A stretch of DNA of 64,000 nt, taken from positions 82,150 to 146,149 of the forward strand of contig DACG01000032.1 in NCBI GenBank assembly GCA_002494725.1, read 5' to 3'. The notes beneath the pieces are model-generated. The model worked only from the letters and a program-made list of their open reading frames with translations. It did no database searches and had not been told where the DNA came from. Below are positions 1 to 8,688 of the stretch, one piece after another. A program made the translations under genes and the position numbers. This DNA comes from Geoglobus sp. UBA235. Lineage in GTDB: Archaea; Halobacteriota; Archaeoglobi; Archaeoglobales; Archaeoglobaceae. Every line of letters begins with the position of its first letter. The first letter of the stretch is position 1.

Positions 1-68
1 ATCTGCCAGAGGACTGGGTCTGCCCTGTTTGCGGTGCTGCCAAGGAAGATTTCGAGAAGATCGAGTGA
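1..68 (+). CDS. Rubredoxin, C-terminal end (5' end outside window)
   Basis: Reading from base 3 gives a short tail containing WVCPVCGAAKEDFEKI and a stop at 66-68. The CPVCG knuckle followed by a short acidic/basic tail is the second Cys pair of rubredoxin, a small one-iron electron carrier. It lies 40 bases ahead of the flavodiiron protein, which rubredoxin classically reduces, so the two are probably co-transcribed. Only about 21 residues are visible, so the family call rests on that knuckle and the neighbour. Confidence 0.8.
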   Translation, partial: LPEDWVCPVCGAAKEDFEKIE

Positions 69-108
69 ATTTTTTCTTTTTTATTTTTGATATCCTGAGG
101 TGTCCTTG

Positions 109-1293
109 ATGTACAGAGAGATAAAACCGGGAGTTTTCTGGGTTGGAGCTGTTGACTGGGATGTAAGAAACTTCCATGGATACACAACAAGGTTCGGCAC
201 AACCTACAATGCCTACCTCATCAAATCCGAGAAAACAGTTCTTGTTGATACTGTAAAGCATGGATTTGAGGATGAGCTCTTTTCAAAGCTTGATAGCCTG
301 AATGTTGATAGGTTGGATTATCTCGTTGTCAATCATATAGAGATGGATCATGCTGGATGTGTTAGAGAAGTCCTTGAAAGGTATCCTGAGGCAAAGATTG
401 TGACAAACATAAGGGGCAAAAACGGATTGAAAGAAGCCTATGGAATTGAACACGAAACAATTGTTGTAAAAACCGGAGACAGACTTGAAATTGGAAGAAC
501 CCTGTTGTTTATTGAAATGCCACTGGTACACTGGCCGGATAGCATGGCAACTTATGTTGTTGAAGACAAAGTCCTCATACCAAATGATGCGTTTGGGGAG
601 CATTTCGCGAGCGAAAGAAGATTTGATGATGAATTCTCTAATGAGGAAATGGGAGTAATCCTGAGAGAAAACGCAAAATATTATGCAAATATAATTCTTC
701 TTTACAGCAATCAGGTAAAAAGGATACTCGATCAGTTCCGGAGGATGGGCTTGGAATTTGATGTCATAGCACCCTCCCATGGGATAATATGGAGGAGCAG
801 GATTGGGGACATCGTTCAGAAATACAAAGAATGGAGTGAAGGCATTGCTGAAAAAAGGGTTGTTGTTGCGTATGACACCATGTGGAATCACACAAAAGAG
901 GCATTGGAGGATGTTATTGAAGGAATAGAGGATGCTGGAGTTGACTATGTGATATACAGACTTGGAGTTTCTGATTTTACAGAGGTTATGACAGACATCA
1001 TGCTCTCAAAGGGTGTGATTGTTGGAAGCCCAACCCTCAACAGAGAGCTCTTCCCAACTGTTGCAGCATTTCTGACGTACATGAAGGGGTTGAAGCCATT
1101 TAACAAGATTGCAGGAGCCTTTGGAAGCTACGGATGGAGCGGAGAGGCAGTTGGCAAAATACTCGATGTATTCAACTCTTTGAAATTTAATGTGGTTGGA
1201 AGTGTCAGATTCAAATTCTCTGCCTCAAAATCAAAGGATGAGCTGAGGAATCTTGGAAAATCTGTGGCTGAGAAGGTTAAGGATTCTGGGTGA
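109..1293 (+). CDS. fprA: Flavodiiron protein (FprA-type A-type flavoprotein)
   Basis: Cytoplasmic enzyme expected to reduce O2 to water and/or NO to N2O with electrons from rubredoxin. The N-terminal beta-lactamase-like domain carries the di-iron ligands: HIEMDH at residues 76-81, then WPDSM, PNDAFGEHF and APSHGIIW. The C-terminal flavodoxin domain starts near residue 250 (VVVAYDTMWNHT) and has the later GSPTLNRE and GSYGWSG loops. About 394 residues is the usual two-domain length, without a fused rubredoxin, fitting the separate rubredoxin upstream. The reading frame opens at GTG 100, but GAGGTG at 97-102 places the true start at ATG 109 (6-base spacing). Confidence 0.93.
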   Translation: MYREIKPGVFWVGAVDWDVRNFHGYTTRFGTTYNAYLIKSEKTVLVDTVKHGFEDELFSKLDSLNVDRLDYLVVNHIEMDHAGCVREVLERYPEAKIVTNIRGKNGLKEAYGIEHETIVVKTGDRLEIGRTLLFIEMPLVHWPDSMATYVVEDKVLIPNDAFGEHFASERRFDDEFSNEEMGVILRENAKYYANIILLYSNQVKRILDQFRRMGLEFDVIAPSHGIIWRSRIGDIVQKYKEWSEGIAEKRVVVAYDTMWNHTKEALEDVIEGIEDAGVDYVIYRLGVSDFTEVMTDIMLSKGVIVGSPTLNRELFPTVAAFLTYMKGLKPFNKIAGAFGSYGWSGEAVGKILDVFNSLKFNVVGSVRFKFSASKSKDELRNLGKSVAEKVKDSG

Positions 1294-1668
1294 GTTTTCT
1301 AATCGCTTCAACAATCCTTGCAACCTTCTCTCTGTCCTTCTCTCTTGATGATGAAGAGTATGACCTTAGCTGATCTGGGAGAGGTGAAAGCGGAAAAGTT
1401 CTATCGAAGATTTCGACTATTTCTGCTGAGTCAATTCTCCACGAAAGAGAAACCCATTCATCTCCGATTCTCTCTTCAAGATCTGCCAGAATCTCAATAT
1501 TTGGCTTATTTTAACAGCAGAATCTCTGTCAGTTATAATGTCAGTATCACCAACATCTGTATTGATTCCATGAAGGGCGAGACTGGCACTTCCTGCAAGT
1601 ACCCATTCTTATTGGGTTTTTTTAAAAACATCATTAATAAATTTCAGAATTTCTAATGATTTTCTCAT
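1277..1668 (-). pseudogene. Broken minimal nucleotidyltransferase-like gene
   Basis: No intact frame exists, but the minus strand keeps the pieces of a small MNT-type nucleotidyltransferase. An ATG at 1668 opens about 19 residues, meets an in-frame TAA, and continues in the same frame as EWVLAGSASLALHGINTD followed by VGDTDIITDRD, which resembles the GS-x9-DxD core of that fold. A frameshift then moves to a frame reading ANIEILADLEERIGDEW and on to a stop at 1277-1279, inside the end of fprA. The assignment is from motif resemblance only. Downstream of the radical SAM gene on the same strand. Confidence 0.55.
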
Positions 1669-1683
1669 CAGGTTCAGTGTTTT

Positions 1684-2673
1684 TCACATTAGCACACCTC
1701 CAAGAAGATGCAAGTTCCCTATGCTGACATTTTTCAGATGCTTTTTGGCTTTTTTATAACATTCAAAAACCTGCTCCTTTGGAGTTACCGGCAAATCTGT
1801 AAGTCTGTAGTCTGGATGGAATACAAGCAGTGAGTAGGGAATTGAGGTATCATGGCTGGCAATGAACTCCGCAATTCTCTCAACCTCCTCTTCATCCACA
1901 TAGTAGGGAACAAGAAGGGTTGTTGCAGAGATCACCTCAGGAAATCTGTCAAAGATGGCTGAGAAGTTTCTGAGAACCGGTTTGTTACTCCTTCCTGTCA
2001 GAATTCTGTGGAGATTTTCATTCCACGCCTTCAGATCAAACTTGACTGTCCCGTTACTTGTATGACTGAGCTCAGCAGCCCTCAGGGCAAATTCCTTTTT
2101 CCCGGCTCCGTTCCACTCCCAGCATATCATGATATCTTCTCTTTTCTCAAGAACTTTCCTGCTGAAGTTCAGTGCAAAGCCTATCTGAGGCTCGGGTGAT
2201 CCGCCAAAATGGCAGATACATTTCACATCCCTTCTCAGAGCATGGCTCAGAAGCTCATCAATGCCAACTGAACTTGCTACCCCAACATTCTTGTGGCTCC
2301 AGTTCTGACAGTAAAGGCAATCAAAATTGCAGCCATAGTAGAATACTGCCAGATTGAAGCCTCTCATCCTGCTCCCCCTGCAGAACCAGGAGTTGCAGCA
2401 GTTTGTTGGCAGCGGATCAAAATAGGCATGGAGCAGGGCGCGGTTCCGTGATGATCTTGACCTGATAATACCTCCCTCTCTGTATCTTATCCTGCAAAGT
2501 CCCTCCTTCTCAATTCCGCACATGTTGGAGCATACTCCACAGTCTCCTCTACCAATCAGTTCAAGTCCTTCATGCAAAGTCTCAGCTACTTCCCATCTCT
2601 CCTTTGCACATTTCGGGCATACGGGAATTGACGAGCTTTGCAGTGATCCTTTACAGATTATGCACTCGCGCAC
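1684..2673 (-). CDS. Radical SAM protein, PflA/AmmeMemoRadiSam-like
   Basis: A 329-residue protein with an N-terminal zinc-ribbon-like pair (CIICKG and CPKC near residues 4-22), further cysteines (CGVCSNMCG, CCNSWFC), then the radical SAM signature CNFDCLYC (CxxxCxxC, near residue 114) preceded by FYYGCNF. The GGSPEPQ segment fits the SAM-binding strand of pyruvate-formate-lyase-activating-enzyme-like proteins. It should bind a 4Fe-4S cluster and cleave S-adenosylmethionine; the substrate is unknown. It lies 32 bases behind ribC on the same strand and may be the last gene of the ccm-ribC transcript. Confidence 0.8.
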   Translation of the reverse strand: MRECIICKGSLQSSSIPVCPKCAKERWEVAETLHEGLELIGRGDCGVCSNMCGIEKEGLCRIRYREGGIIRSRSSRNRALLHAYFDPLPTNCCNSWFCRGSRMRGFNLAVFYYGCNFDCLYCQNWSHKNVGVASSVGIDELLSHALRRDVKCICHFGGSPEPQIGFALNFSRKVLEKREDIMICWEWNGAGKKEFALRAAELSHTSNGTVKFDLKAWNENLHRILTGRSNKPVLRNFSAIFDRFPEVISATTLLVPYYVDEEEVERIAEFIASHDTSIPYSLLVFHPDYRLTDLPVTPKEQVFECYKKAKKHLKNVSIGNLHLLGGVLM

Positions 2674-2705
2674 AAATCAAATTTTGGAGTGAAAATAGAA
2701 AAATC

Positions 2706-3167
2706 TTACCTCAGTATAGGTCCGATATCCTCAAACCCCTGCCTTTTTCCCTTTCCAGCCTCTCTCACAAGCCTTTCAGGATTTCTTATCATGTCAACAG
2801 CATTTCTGACATGCTTCCTTATCCTGTTTTCTGCAATCTCAAGAAGCTTCCTCTCATCCTCAGCCTCATCTTCATGTACCGTGACGTCAATTATGTGTTT
2901 GTTTGTCATGAGCTCTGCCATTATCTTCCCAACCGAGAGTGCTATGTAGCTCAGGGCATCCTTCTCAGCTTTCCCAACCCATCCAAGGGTTAAAACGATA
3001 TCACATCTCTCCTCTTCTATGAGTTTTTTTGCCTCAACCGGGATGTCCTTTATTCCCGGAACAGTTCTTCTGATATACCTGACCCCAGCATAGTTCTTGA
3101 GCTCGTCAATCGCAATCCCCCCCATGTCAATTCTGGAAAAGGTCGTGTCAACTATGCCGATTTTCAT
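2706..3167 (-). CDS. ribC: Riboflavin synthase, archaeal type
   Basis: A 153-residue protein starting MKIGIVDTTFSRIDMG, the characteristic N-terminus of archaeal riboflavin synthases, which are related to lumazine synthase rather than to bacterial RibE. It dismutates two 6,7-dimethyl-8-ribityllumazine molecules to riboflavin. The frame is open further upstream, but ATG at 3167 overlaps the stop of the preceding aminotransferase by four bases (ATGA), which supports both the start and translational coupling. The length is normal for the family. Confidence 0.9.
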   Translation of the reverse strand: MKIGIVDTTFSRIDMGGIAIDELKNYAGVRYIRRTVPGIKDIPVEAKKLIEEERCDIVLTLGWVGKAEKDALSYIALSVGKIMAELMTNKHIIDVTVHEDEAEDERKLLEIAENRIRKHVRNAVDMIRNPERLVREAGKGKRQGFEDIGPILR

Positions 3168-4282
3168 CTCAGTGCCTCCAGAGCAGAGTGGATGGATGGA
3201 GCGCATGCATTGTGCCTCAGCAGTATCTCCTCAACTGCTGAGAGAGTTGCTACGAGATCTCTTTTCCCGGCATTCCCCATGTGTCCGATTCTGAATATCC
3301 TGCCCTTCAGGTGCTCCTGCCCTCCGGATATTGTTATTCCGAACTCCTCTCTGAGAGTTCCTCTGAGCTGTTTGTCCGTTATACCATCAGGCATCTTGAT
3401 TGCCGTTACTGTGTTTGAGTATGACGAGTGCTCATCAATCTCGGGAAACAGTTCAAGACCCGCATTCAGTGCCCAGGTTCTCGTTGCATTTGCAAGCTTT
3501 CTGTGCCTTTCAATTCTCCTCTCCAGCCCCTCCTCCTCAATTATTTTCAGAGCCTCTGCAAGAGCAAGGAAGAGTGGGACTGCGGGAGTATAGGGTGTCT
3601 GATTTTCCTGAGCTTTTTTTACATAGGCCTTCAGATCCAAGTAAAACGGAACATCCTCCCTGTAGAAATCCCAGGCCTTCTCATTTATGGCGACTGCTGC
3701 AAGTCCCGGTGGTGCTCCCAAGCATTTCTGTGAGCCAACAATTGCAACATCAATCCCCCATCTGTCCATCTCAACCCAATCTCCTCCAACACTCGTTATT
3801 CCATCCATTATCACAAGTGCATCGTATTTCCTTGCTATTCCTGCAATTTTCTCTGCCGGATTCAGAATTCCCGTTGAGGTTTCATTGTGAACAAACGCAA
3901 CCGCATCACTGCCCTCTGCAAGACTCCTCTCAACCCTCTCGAGGTCTATGCTTCTGCCCCACTCAAATTTAATGTGATCAACCTGGACATATCTTTCTGC
4001 TATTTTTGCAAACCTCTCTCCAAACTTTCCATTATCTATGCATGCCATTCTCCTTACATTGGAAAATGAAGCAATTGCAGCCTCCATTCCTGCAGTTCCG
4101 CTCCCGGAAATTATGACAACATCTCCATCAGTGCCGAAAAGGGGTTTCAGGGTTCTTATGCAGTACTCAAATACCCTTTCAAAATCCGAGCTTCTGTGAC
4201 TTATCATCTGCCTCGACATTGCCCTTATTATTCTTTCGTGAAGCTTGACCGGGCCGGGTATCATGAGAAGGTCATCTTCCAT
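3164..4282 (-). CDS. Class V PLP aminotransferase (alanine/serine-glyoxylate type)
   Basis: A 372-residue fold-type I PLP enzyme. The N-terminus has the PGPVKLHERIIRAM motif typical of alanine-glyoxylate / serine-glyoxylate aminotransferases, with the GSGTAGMEAAI cofactor loop near residue 60. VIMDGITSVGG holds the PLP-ring Asp, and GSQKCLGAPPG holds the Schiff-base Lys. The exact substrate pair cannot be read from sequence; in archaea such proteins are candidates for alanine, serine or phosphoserine-related transamination. It starts 31 bases after ccmF and overlaps ribC by four bases, so it belongs to the same leftward transcript. Confidence 0.85.
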   Translation of the reverse strand: MEDDLLMIPGPVKLHERIIRAMSRQMISHRSSDFERVFEYCIRTLKPLFGTDGDVVIISGSGTAGMEAAIASFSNVRRMACIDNGKFGERFAKIAERYVQVDHIKFEWGRSIDLERVERSLAEGSDAVAFVHNETSTGILNPAEKIAGIARKYDALVIMDGITSVGGDWVEMDRWGIDVAIVGSQKCLGAPPGLAAVAINEKAWDFYREDVPFYLDLKAYVKKAQENQTPYTPAVPLFLALAEALKIIEEEGLERRIERHRKLANATRTWALNAGLELFPEIDEHSSYSNTVTAIKMPDGITDKQLRGTLREEFGITISGGQEHLKGRIFRIGHMGNAGKRDLVATLSAVEEILLRHNACAPSIHSALEALR

Positions 4283-4313
4283 GGCAAAACCAGAATGTCA
4301 GCATTAAAATATT

Positions 4314-6188
4314 TTATGACTTTCCCTCCCTCTGCCCCACAAGCAGAGACACTGTTCCGCCAATCATCATCAGAGCAGAGCCAGCCCACACTAAGGAAAT
4401 CAGCGGAATTACATGAAACTCAACAAAAATCCCGTTCTGATTGAAGCCACCCATGGCAATGTAATAGTCAAGAAACGGTTTGCTCAGTATCGCAACACCG
4501 CCCACAACCCTGTCCTCTCTCTGGAGATTGTAGAATTTAGTGGAAGGCATTGCCTCTCCCTCGAAATTTCCATTCCTGTAGATGCTTATTTCAGCAATGA
4601 CCTCAATTTTGTCATGTTCATCTTTCTGGTAAAGATCATCTAATTTCAATGTTATCTTGCCGAAATGTACAGAACCCAGTGTGATCGAGTCTCCGATATC
4701 TATCCTGACATTCTGGTAAACCTCATCGTGCATCCAGGAGCCTGCAATCCCAATTGCTATTATAACAACACCCACATGAACGATATAACCTCCAAGCTTC
4801 CTTGGATTCTGAATGTCACTTCTGCTGAAAGTCATGAAATGGCTGATGAGTGTGAAGATGCCCATTCCCGCTGCAGCAGAAACATAGACCATCCCGCTCA
4901 GAAAGTGGGTGAGAATTGCAGACACTACGCCTGCAGGAATCGAGATGAGAAGTATTCTTCTCAGTCTTTCCCTGCTGTAAACCCATCCAACTGCAATGCA
5001 AACTCCCAGCAGTACAATGAGTATCATTGCAAGAGGTGTCTCAACCCTGTCATAGTACTCTCTGCCAACTGAGAGGTTCTCAACAATAGCAGGAGCAAGT
5101 GTTCCAAGCATCACCGTGGCTGTTGCAAGAATGAGGATTACGAGGTTCAGGAATATCGTGAATTCCCTGCTTGCAGTCCGGAACCTTTCCTCCTTGAAAA
5201 ACTCTCTGTTTCTGAAAAACACGTGAGCTGACAGGACAACTGCAGCAAGAATCAGAATGAGGTAGAACCAGCCTTCAGGATTTTCACCAAATGCATGGAC
5301 ACTCTCAATTATTCCGCTTCTTGTGATGAATGTTGCTATGATAACCAGGGCAAATGAGACGACAGAGAGCCAGAAGTTCCATGCTCTAAAGTTTCTGTTT
5401 CTCATTATTCCATGAAGAAGTGCTGTAACTGTGAGCCATGGCAGGAGTGAGGCATTCTCAACAGGATCCCATGCCCAGAACCCACCCCATCCAAGAGTTC
5501 TGTATGCCCACCAGCCACCAAGGAAAATTCCAACAGTGAGGAAAAGCCAGGAAAGAACTGCCCACTTCCTTAGCCTCAGATGCCAGTTTTCTTCACCGAA
5601 GTAGGCTGAAGAAACTGCAATCGCAAAGGGTATGGTTGCCGCAGCATATCCCAGAAAAACTGTTGGTGGGTGCAGCGCCATTTCAGGTGTTCTCAGAAGA
5701 GGATTCAGTCCATAACCTTCAGGAATTGGCTGACCAACCCCCCATCTTTCGAATGGATTGGAGATGACAAGCATTATAAACAGGAAAAACGCCACAACAA
5801 CTCCGGAAATGCCGAGACTCATTGCAGCAATCCTGTCTTTCTTCTCAACATTTATCAGAATGACATTCAGTCCGGAAACAAACATTGCCCACAGAAGCAG
5901 TGACCCTTCCCTTCCCGCCCAGACAGCACTTATTGTGTAGAGCAGACTGAGGTGGGTATCTGAATATGAGTAAACATACTTGACATCAAAATCTCTTATG
6001 AGGAAATAATATGTGAGGAGGAAATAGGAAAGAAAAATTACTGCGGTGTAGAGGTAAAGGGTTCTTTCACCGTTCTGAAGGTGTTTCAGTGCTTTTTTCC
6101 CTTTTGCCATGACACCAATGAAAAATGAGTATGAGGAGAAAACAGCAAGTAAAAAAGAAATGACGATCAGAATGTATCCGGGGTCCAT
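4314..6188 (-). CDS. ccmF: Cytochrome c heme lyase subunit CcmF
   Basis: A 624-residue polytopic membrane protein. The WWD heme-handling motif WGGFWAWDPVEN lies near residues 234-245, a conserved ALHPP histidine near 173, and hydrophobic segments run from start to finish. CcmF takes heme from CcmE and ligates it to CxxCH motifs of apocytochromes outside the membrane. The length is close to the family norm (about 640). It follows ccmE by nine bases. Other ccm genes (ABCD, GH) are not in this window. Confidence 0.95.
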   Translation of the reverse strand: MDPGYILIVISFLLAVFSSYSFFIGVMAKGKKALKHLQNGERTLYLYTAVIFLSYFLLTYYFLIRDFDVKYVYSYSDTHLSLLYTISAVWAGREGSLLLWAMFVSGLNVILINVEKKDRIAAMSLGISGVVVAFFLFIMLVISNPFERWGVGQPIPEGYGLNPLLRTPEMALHPPTVFLGYAAATIPFAIAVSSAYFGEENWHLRLRKWAVLSWLFLTVGIFLGGWWAYRTLGWGGFWAWDPVENASLLPWLTVTALLHGIMRNRNFRAWNFWLSVVSFALVIIATFITRSGIIESVHAFGENPEGWFYLILILAAVVLSAHVFFRNREFFKEERFRTASREFTIFLNLVILILATATVMLGTLAPAIVENLSVGREYYDRVETPLAMILIVLLGVCIAVGWVYSRERLRRILLISIPAGVVSAILTHFLSGMVYVSAAAGMGIFTLISHFMTFSRSDIQNPRKLGGYIVHVGVVIIAIGIAGSWMHDEVYQNVRIDIGDSITLGSVHFGKITLKLDDLYQKDEHDKIEVIAEISIYRNGNFEGEAMPSTKFYNLQREDRVVGGVAILSKPFLDYYIAMGGFNQNGIFVEFHVIPLISLVWAGSALMMIGGTVSLLVGQREGKS

Positions 6189-6197
6189 TGATTCACC

Positions 6198-6584
6198 TCA
6201 TCCAACTTCTCCTTTCTTGACCTCGTATTTGCTTGGACATTTCAGCAACAAATCTTCAGCGTAGAATACTCCATCCCTGTAATTCCCTTTAACAACTGCA
6301 GGAATTCCCTCTTGATAATTTGAAACAGATCCGGTGTATTTCACGGTTATTTCAGTCTTTCCATCGCTGAGTTTGAAAATTCTGGTGTTGTTTTCAAAGA
6401 AGTACCGGGTTGAATTTGGGACTATTGTTCCATTGACCTGCACATTTTCTGCATACCCTCTCTCAACAACTTGAGAGACGGTTAGGTAGGGACTGATTCC
6501 CTGGTTGAATGAGACTATAACCAGTACTGAAAATACAATTACCGAAATTCCGACGAGGAGTTTGACTCTCTGACTTTTTTCCAT
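6198..6584 (-). CDS. ccmE: Heme chaperone CcmE, Cys-variant (CxxxY)
   Basis: A 128-residue protein with one N-terminal membrane anchor (about residues 8-27) and an OB-fold outside domain (NGTIVPNSTRYF, YTGSVSNYQEGIPAVVKG). Classical CcmE binds heme covalently through a His in an HxxxY motif. Here the corresponding site is LLLKCPSKYE, so Cys116 replaces the His and Tyr120 is kept. This CxxxY form is known from archaea and some sulfate reducers. It heads the ccmE-ccmF operon; ATG 6584 lies just downstream of AT-rich promoter-like DNA. Confidence 0.93.
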   Translation of the reverse strand: MEKSQRVKLLVGISVIVFSVLVIVSFNQGISPYLTVSQVVERGYAENVQVNGTIVPNSTRYFFENNTRIFKLSDGKTEITVKYTGSVSNYQEGIPAVVKGNYRDGVFYAEDLLLKCPSKYEVKKGEVG

Positions 6585-6644
6585 GGCTTTTATTGGATAT
6601 CAAACAAATTAAAGCTTTTCGGACATAATTAAACATTTAGGATG

Positions 6645-6699
6645 GCTCAGCACTCAAGACCCTCATCATAGCTGTCAGCGGGGCCCTTTCATCATCGCC
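6645..6699 (-). ncRNA. C/D box sRNA (predicted 2'-O-methylation guide)
   Basis: On the minus strand, a gene-free stretch between ccmE and the DUF22 gene carries all four boxes in order and at normal spacing. Box C is ATGATGA (6689-6695), then a 10-base guide AAGGGCCCCG, D' CTGA, a 5-base linker, C' ATGATGA, a 12-base guide GGGTCTTGAGTG, and box D CTGA (6647-6650). Total length near 55 nt is typical for archaea. The guides predict targets CGGGGCCCTT and CACTCAAGACCC. By the 5-bases-from-D rule the modified bases would be the G and C at the fifth position of each. Targets were not located. Confidence 0.75.
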
Positions 6700-6783
6700 A
6701 TACCTTTTTGGTTTGCTTTACATTTAACCGTAACGCTAACCCTTAGAGAAAAATTTATAACATTTAATTATTAATGATTTAAC

Positions 6784-8052
6784 ATGAGATGCTCGATTGC
6801 ACTGATGAAAGATGTTGAGAAAAGAGTTATTGAAAGAGGTGAGATATCTTTCAGAAATGCTGTTTTCAAGAGCGCAAATCAGGCATACTGGAAGGTTCTC
6901 GTTTCTGATGAAAGTAAAAAGGTCAGAAAGGACAAACTTGAATTTATAAGAATAAGAAGAATCAGACTCCCTCCAAAAAGCACCGTTGCACCTCTTTCAA
7001 TAATAAGACATGCACTCGGAACTGCAATAGATATTCTGTCATCTGAACTGAAAAAGGTTGAGGAGACAAGAGAGATCACACATGCAATTTTCTATCCTAT
7101 TGATGATGGAGAAATTGAAAGGGGAGATGTTGTTGGAGTTATAAAGGTATATCCTGTCAATGTTGGGAATTTTGATGAAAGAGAGTACATAAGGGCACCT
7201 GAAATAAAACCAAATCTCGAGGAAATCGAAGCTAACATGGTTTATCGAGATGGAAGGGACATAGTCAGGAACAAAATAAACGTTAGAGAGGCATGGTATT
7301 CCAGATGGAACCTTGGCGAGTGGAGGATGCTCATATCTGAAGAGAATATGAAGTTGATTCCAGGAAATTCAAGACTGATAAAGGTGAGGAACATTGAGAT
7401 ACCTCCAAACAGCATCCCTGTTCCTCTTTACGGATACAGACCACCATTTGGCACGGTTCTTGACATATACTCTCCCGGGAGACCAAGACGAATTGAAGAG
7501 AGAAAGATAATAACCCACGCTCTTTTTGTTCCATTCGAAGAGGCAGAGATAAGGAAAGGTGATGTTCTTGGAGTGATAAATGTTTACAGCGTTGCTGTTG
7601 GAGGAATTGTTGAGAGTGTCACACCGTTTCTGGCAGGCTCAGAGATGGGAAATGTTATTGTCAGGGAGAACGGAAAACTCAAAAGGATTGAATTTGAGCA
7701 CAGACCATTTTTCTTCAGAAGGAGTGCTGTTGGATACTTCAAGCCAATAATCAGCACTGAAACTGTAAAAATCAGGGCAAACATTCCGGAAAGAGTTATG
7801 GTTGAGAAAATAGATGTTCCGGCAGGAACAGTAATTCAGCCGATGAGCGGGAAAGCTCATGCTTCAGGAGTTGTAATAGATGTTGAGTTTGAGGAACAGA
7901 AATTTGTCGAGGAGGACAGGGTTATTGATTATGCAATAGTCATATCTCCGGTTGATGGGGAGATCCTGAGAGGAGATATGATCGGTGTGATCATGCAGTA
8001 TCAGATTTCCCCGCTCACGTATCCGGAGCTGTTCGTCAAGAGATATGGCTGA
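6784..8052 (+). CDS. DUF22 protein with three tandem domains
   Basis: A 422-residue protein of unknown function made of three diverged copies of one roughly 95-residue unit, at about residues 35-130, 178-275 and 318-413. Each copy runs from a W/F-x-hydrophobic-S segment through I-x-x-I-x-(L/I/V)-PP/PA-x-(S/T), then G-x-(A/V)-(I/L)-D, and ends in (T/D)-(H/Y)-A-(I/L)-x3-(D/E)GEI/AEI-x-(R/K)-GD-x-(I/V/L)-GVI. This matches DUF22 as recalled from Archaeoglobus and methanogens. No catalytic motif is evident. A TATA-like ATTTATAAC lies about 35 bases ahead of ATG 6784. An internal ATG at 6805 is an alternative start. Confidence 0.72.
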   Translation: MRCSIALMKDVEKRVIERGEISFRNAVFKSANQAYWKVLVSDESKKVRKDKLEFIRIRRIRLPPKSTVAPLSIIRHALGTAIDILSSELKKVEETREITHAIFYPIDDGEIERGDVVGVIKVYPVNVGNFDEREYIRAPEIKPNLEEIEANMVYRDGRDIVRNKINVREAWYSRWNLGEWRMLISEENMKLIPGNSRLIKVRNIEIPPNSIPVPLYGYRPPFGTVLDIYSPGRPRRIEERKIITHALFVPFEEAEIRKGDVLGVINVYSVAVGGIVESVTPFLAGSEMGNVIVRENGKLKRIEFEHRPFFFRRSAVGYFKPIISTETVKIRANIPERVMVEKIDVPAGTVIQPMSGKAHASGVVIDVEFEEQKFVEEDRVIDYAIVISPVDGEILRGDMIGVIMQYQISPLTYPELFVKRYG

Positions 8053-8105
8053 AGGCACAAACTATTTAAATTGAAATCTTTTTCGATTCACCAGGAGGTG
8101 TCACT

Positions 8106-8483
8106 GTGATCTGGCAGGGAAGGAGTAAGAGAAAGTACACTGGAAAACTCTACAAGAGATTCAGGAAAAAGAGAAAGTATGAACTCGGTAGAGAGTACAT
8201 AGAAACGCTCATTGGGGACAGAAAAATCAAGAAAATCAGAGTCAGGGGTGGAAACTACAAAATCAGGCTCTTCAGAGATAAATATGCCAATGTATATGTT
8301 CCATCTCAGAAAAAGGTTGTCAGAGCTGAGATAAAATCAGTTATTGAGAACAGAGCTCACATTCACTTCGCAAGAAGGAACGTGCTGACTAAGGGGGCTG
8401 TAATAGAAACCACTGCAGGAAAGGCAGTTGTTACAAACAGACCGGGACAGGAAGGGATAGTAAACGCTGTTCTCATCGAATAA
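8106..8483 (+). CDS. rps8e: Ribosomal protein S8e
   Basis: A 125-residue basic protein with the S8e opening WQGRSKRKYTGKLYKRFRKK and the conserved KIRVRGGNYKIRL and NRAHIHFARRNVLTKGA segments. It is a component of the archaeal 30S subunit. The start is GTG 8106, fixed by a perfect GGAGGTG at 8094-8100 with five bases between; a TATA-like CTATTTAAATT lies at about 8062-8072. Transcribed alone, just after the DUF22 gene. Confidence 0.97.
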   Translation: MIWQGRSKRKYTGKLYKRFRKKRKYELGREYIETLIGDRKIKKIRVRGGNYKIRLFRDKYANVYVPSQKKVVRAEIKSVIENRAHIHFARRNVLTKGAVIETTAGKAVVTNRPGQEGIVNAVLIE

Positions 8484-8688
8484 TTCTGATCCCCGCTACA
8501 CAATTTTTTAGCTCTGCCTTTTCTGATGCACTCCCTTGCAAATCCTTAAGGAAAAATCATTTCAGAAGCTGCAGAATTTAATAAATTTTCTGTTTTGAAG
8601 GCTTTTCTGGCAGTTTAAGAGAAAATTATTAATAATACGAGCTCATAAGGGCATACGTACTTGTTCTTTATCACTGGAGGTGGTTAGC

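Noticed and set aside
1345..1440. ATGATGA...CTGA arrangement resembling a C/D sRNA
   Set aside because: The first guide is too long (15 bases) and no C' box follows. The ATGATGA comes from a run of Ser codons of the pseudogene on the other strand.
1318..1656. 112-residue plus-strand ORF after fprA
   Set aside because: It is the antisense of the broken nucleotidyltransferase, with no family features and no ribosome site or promoter.
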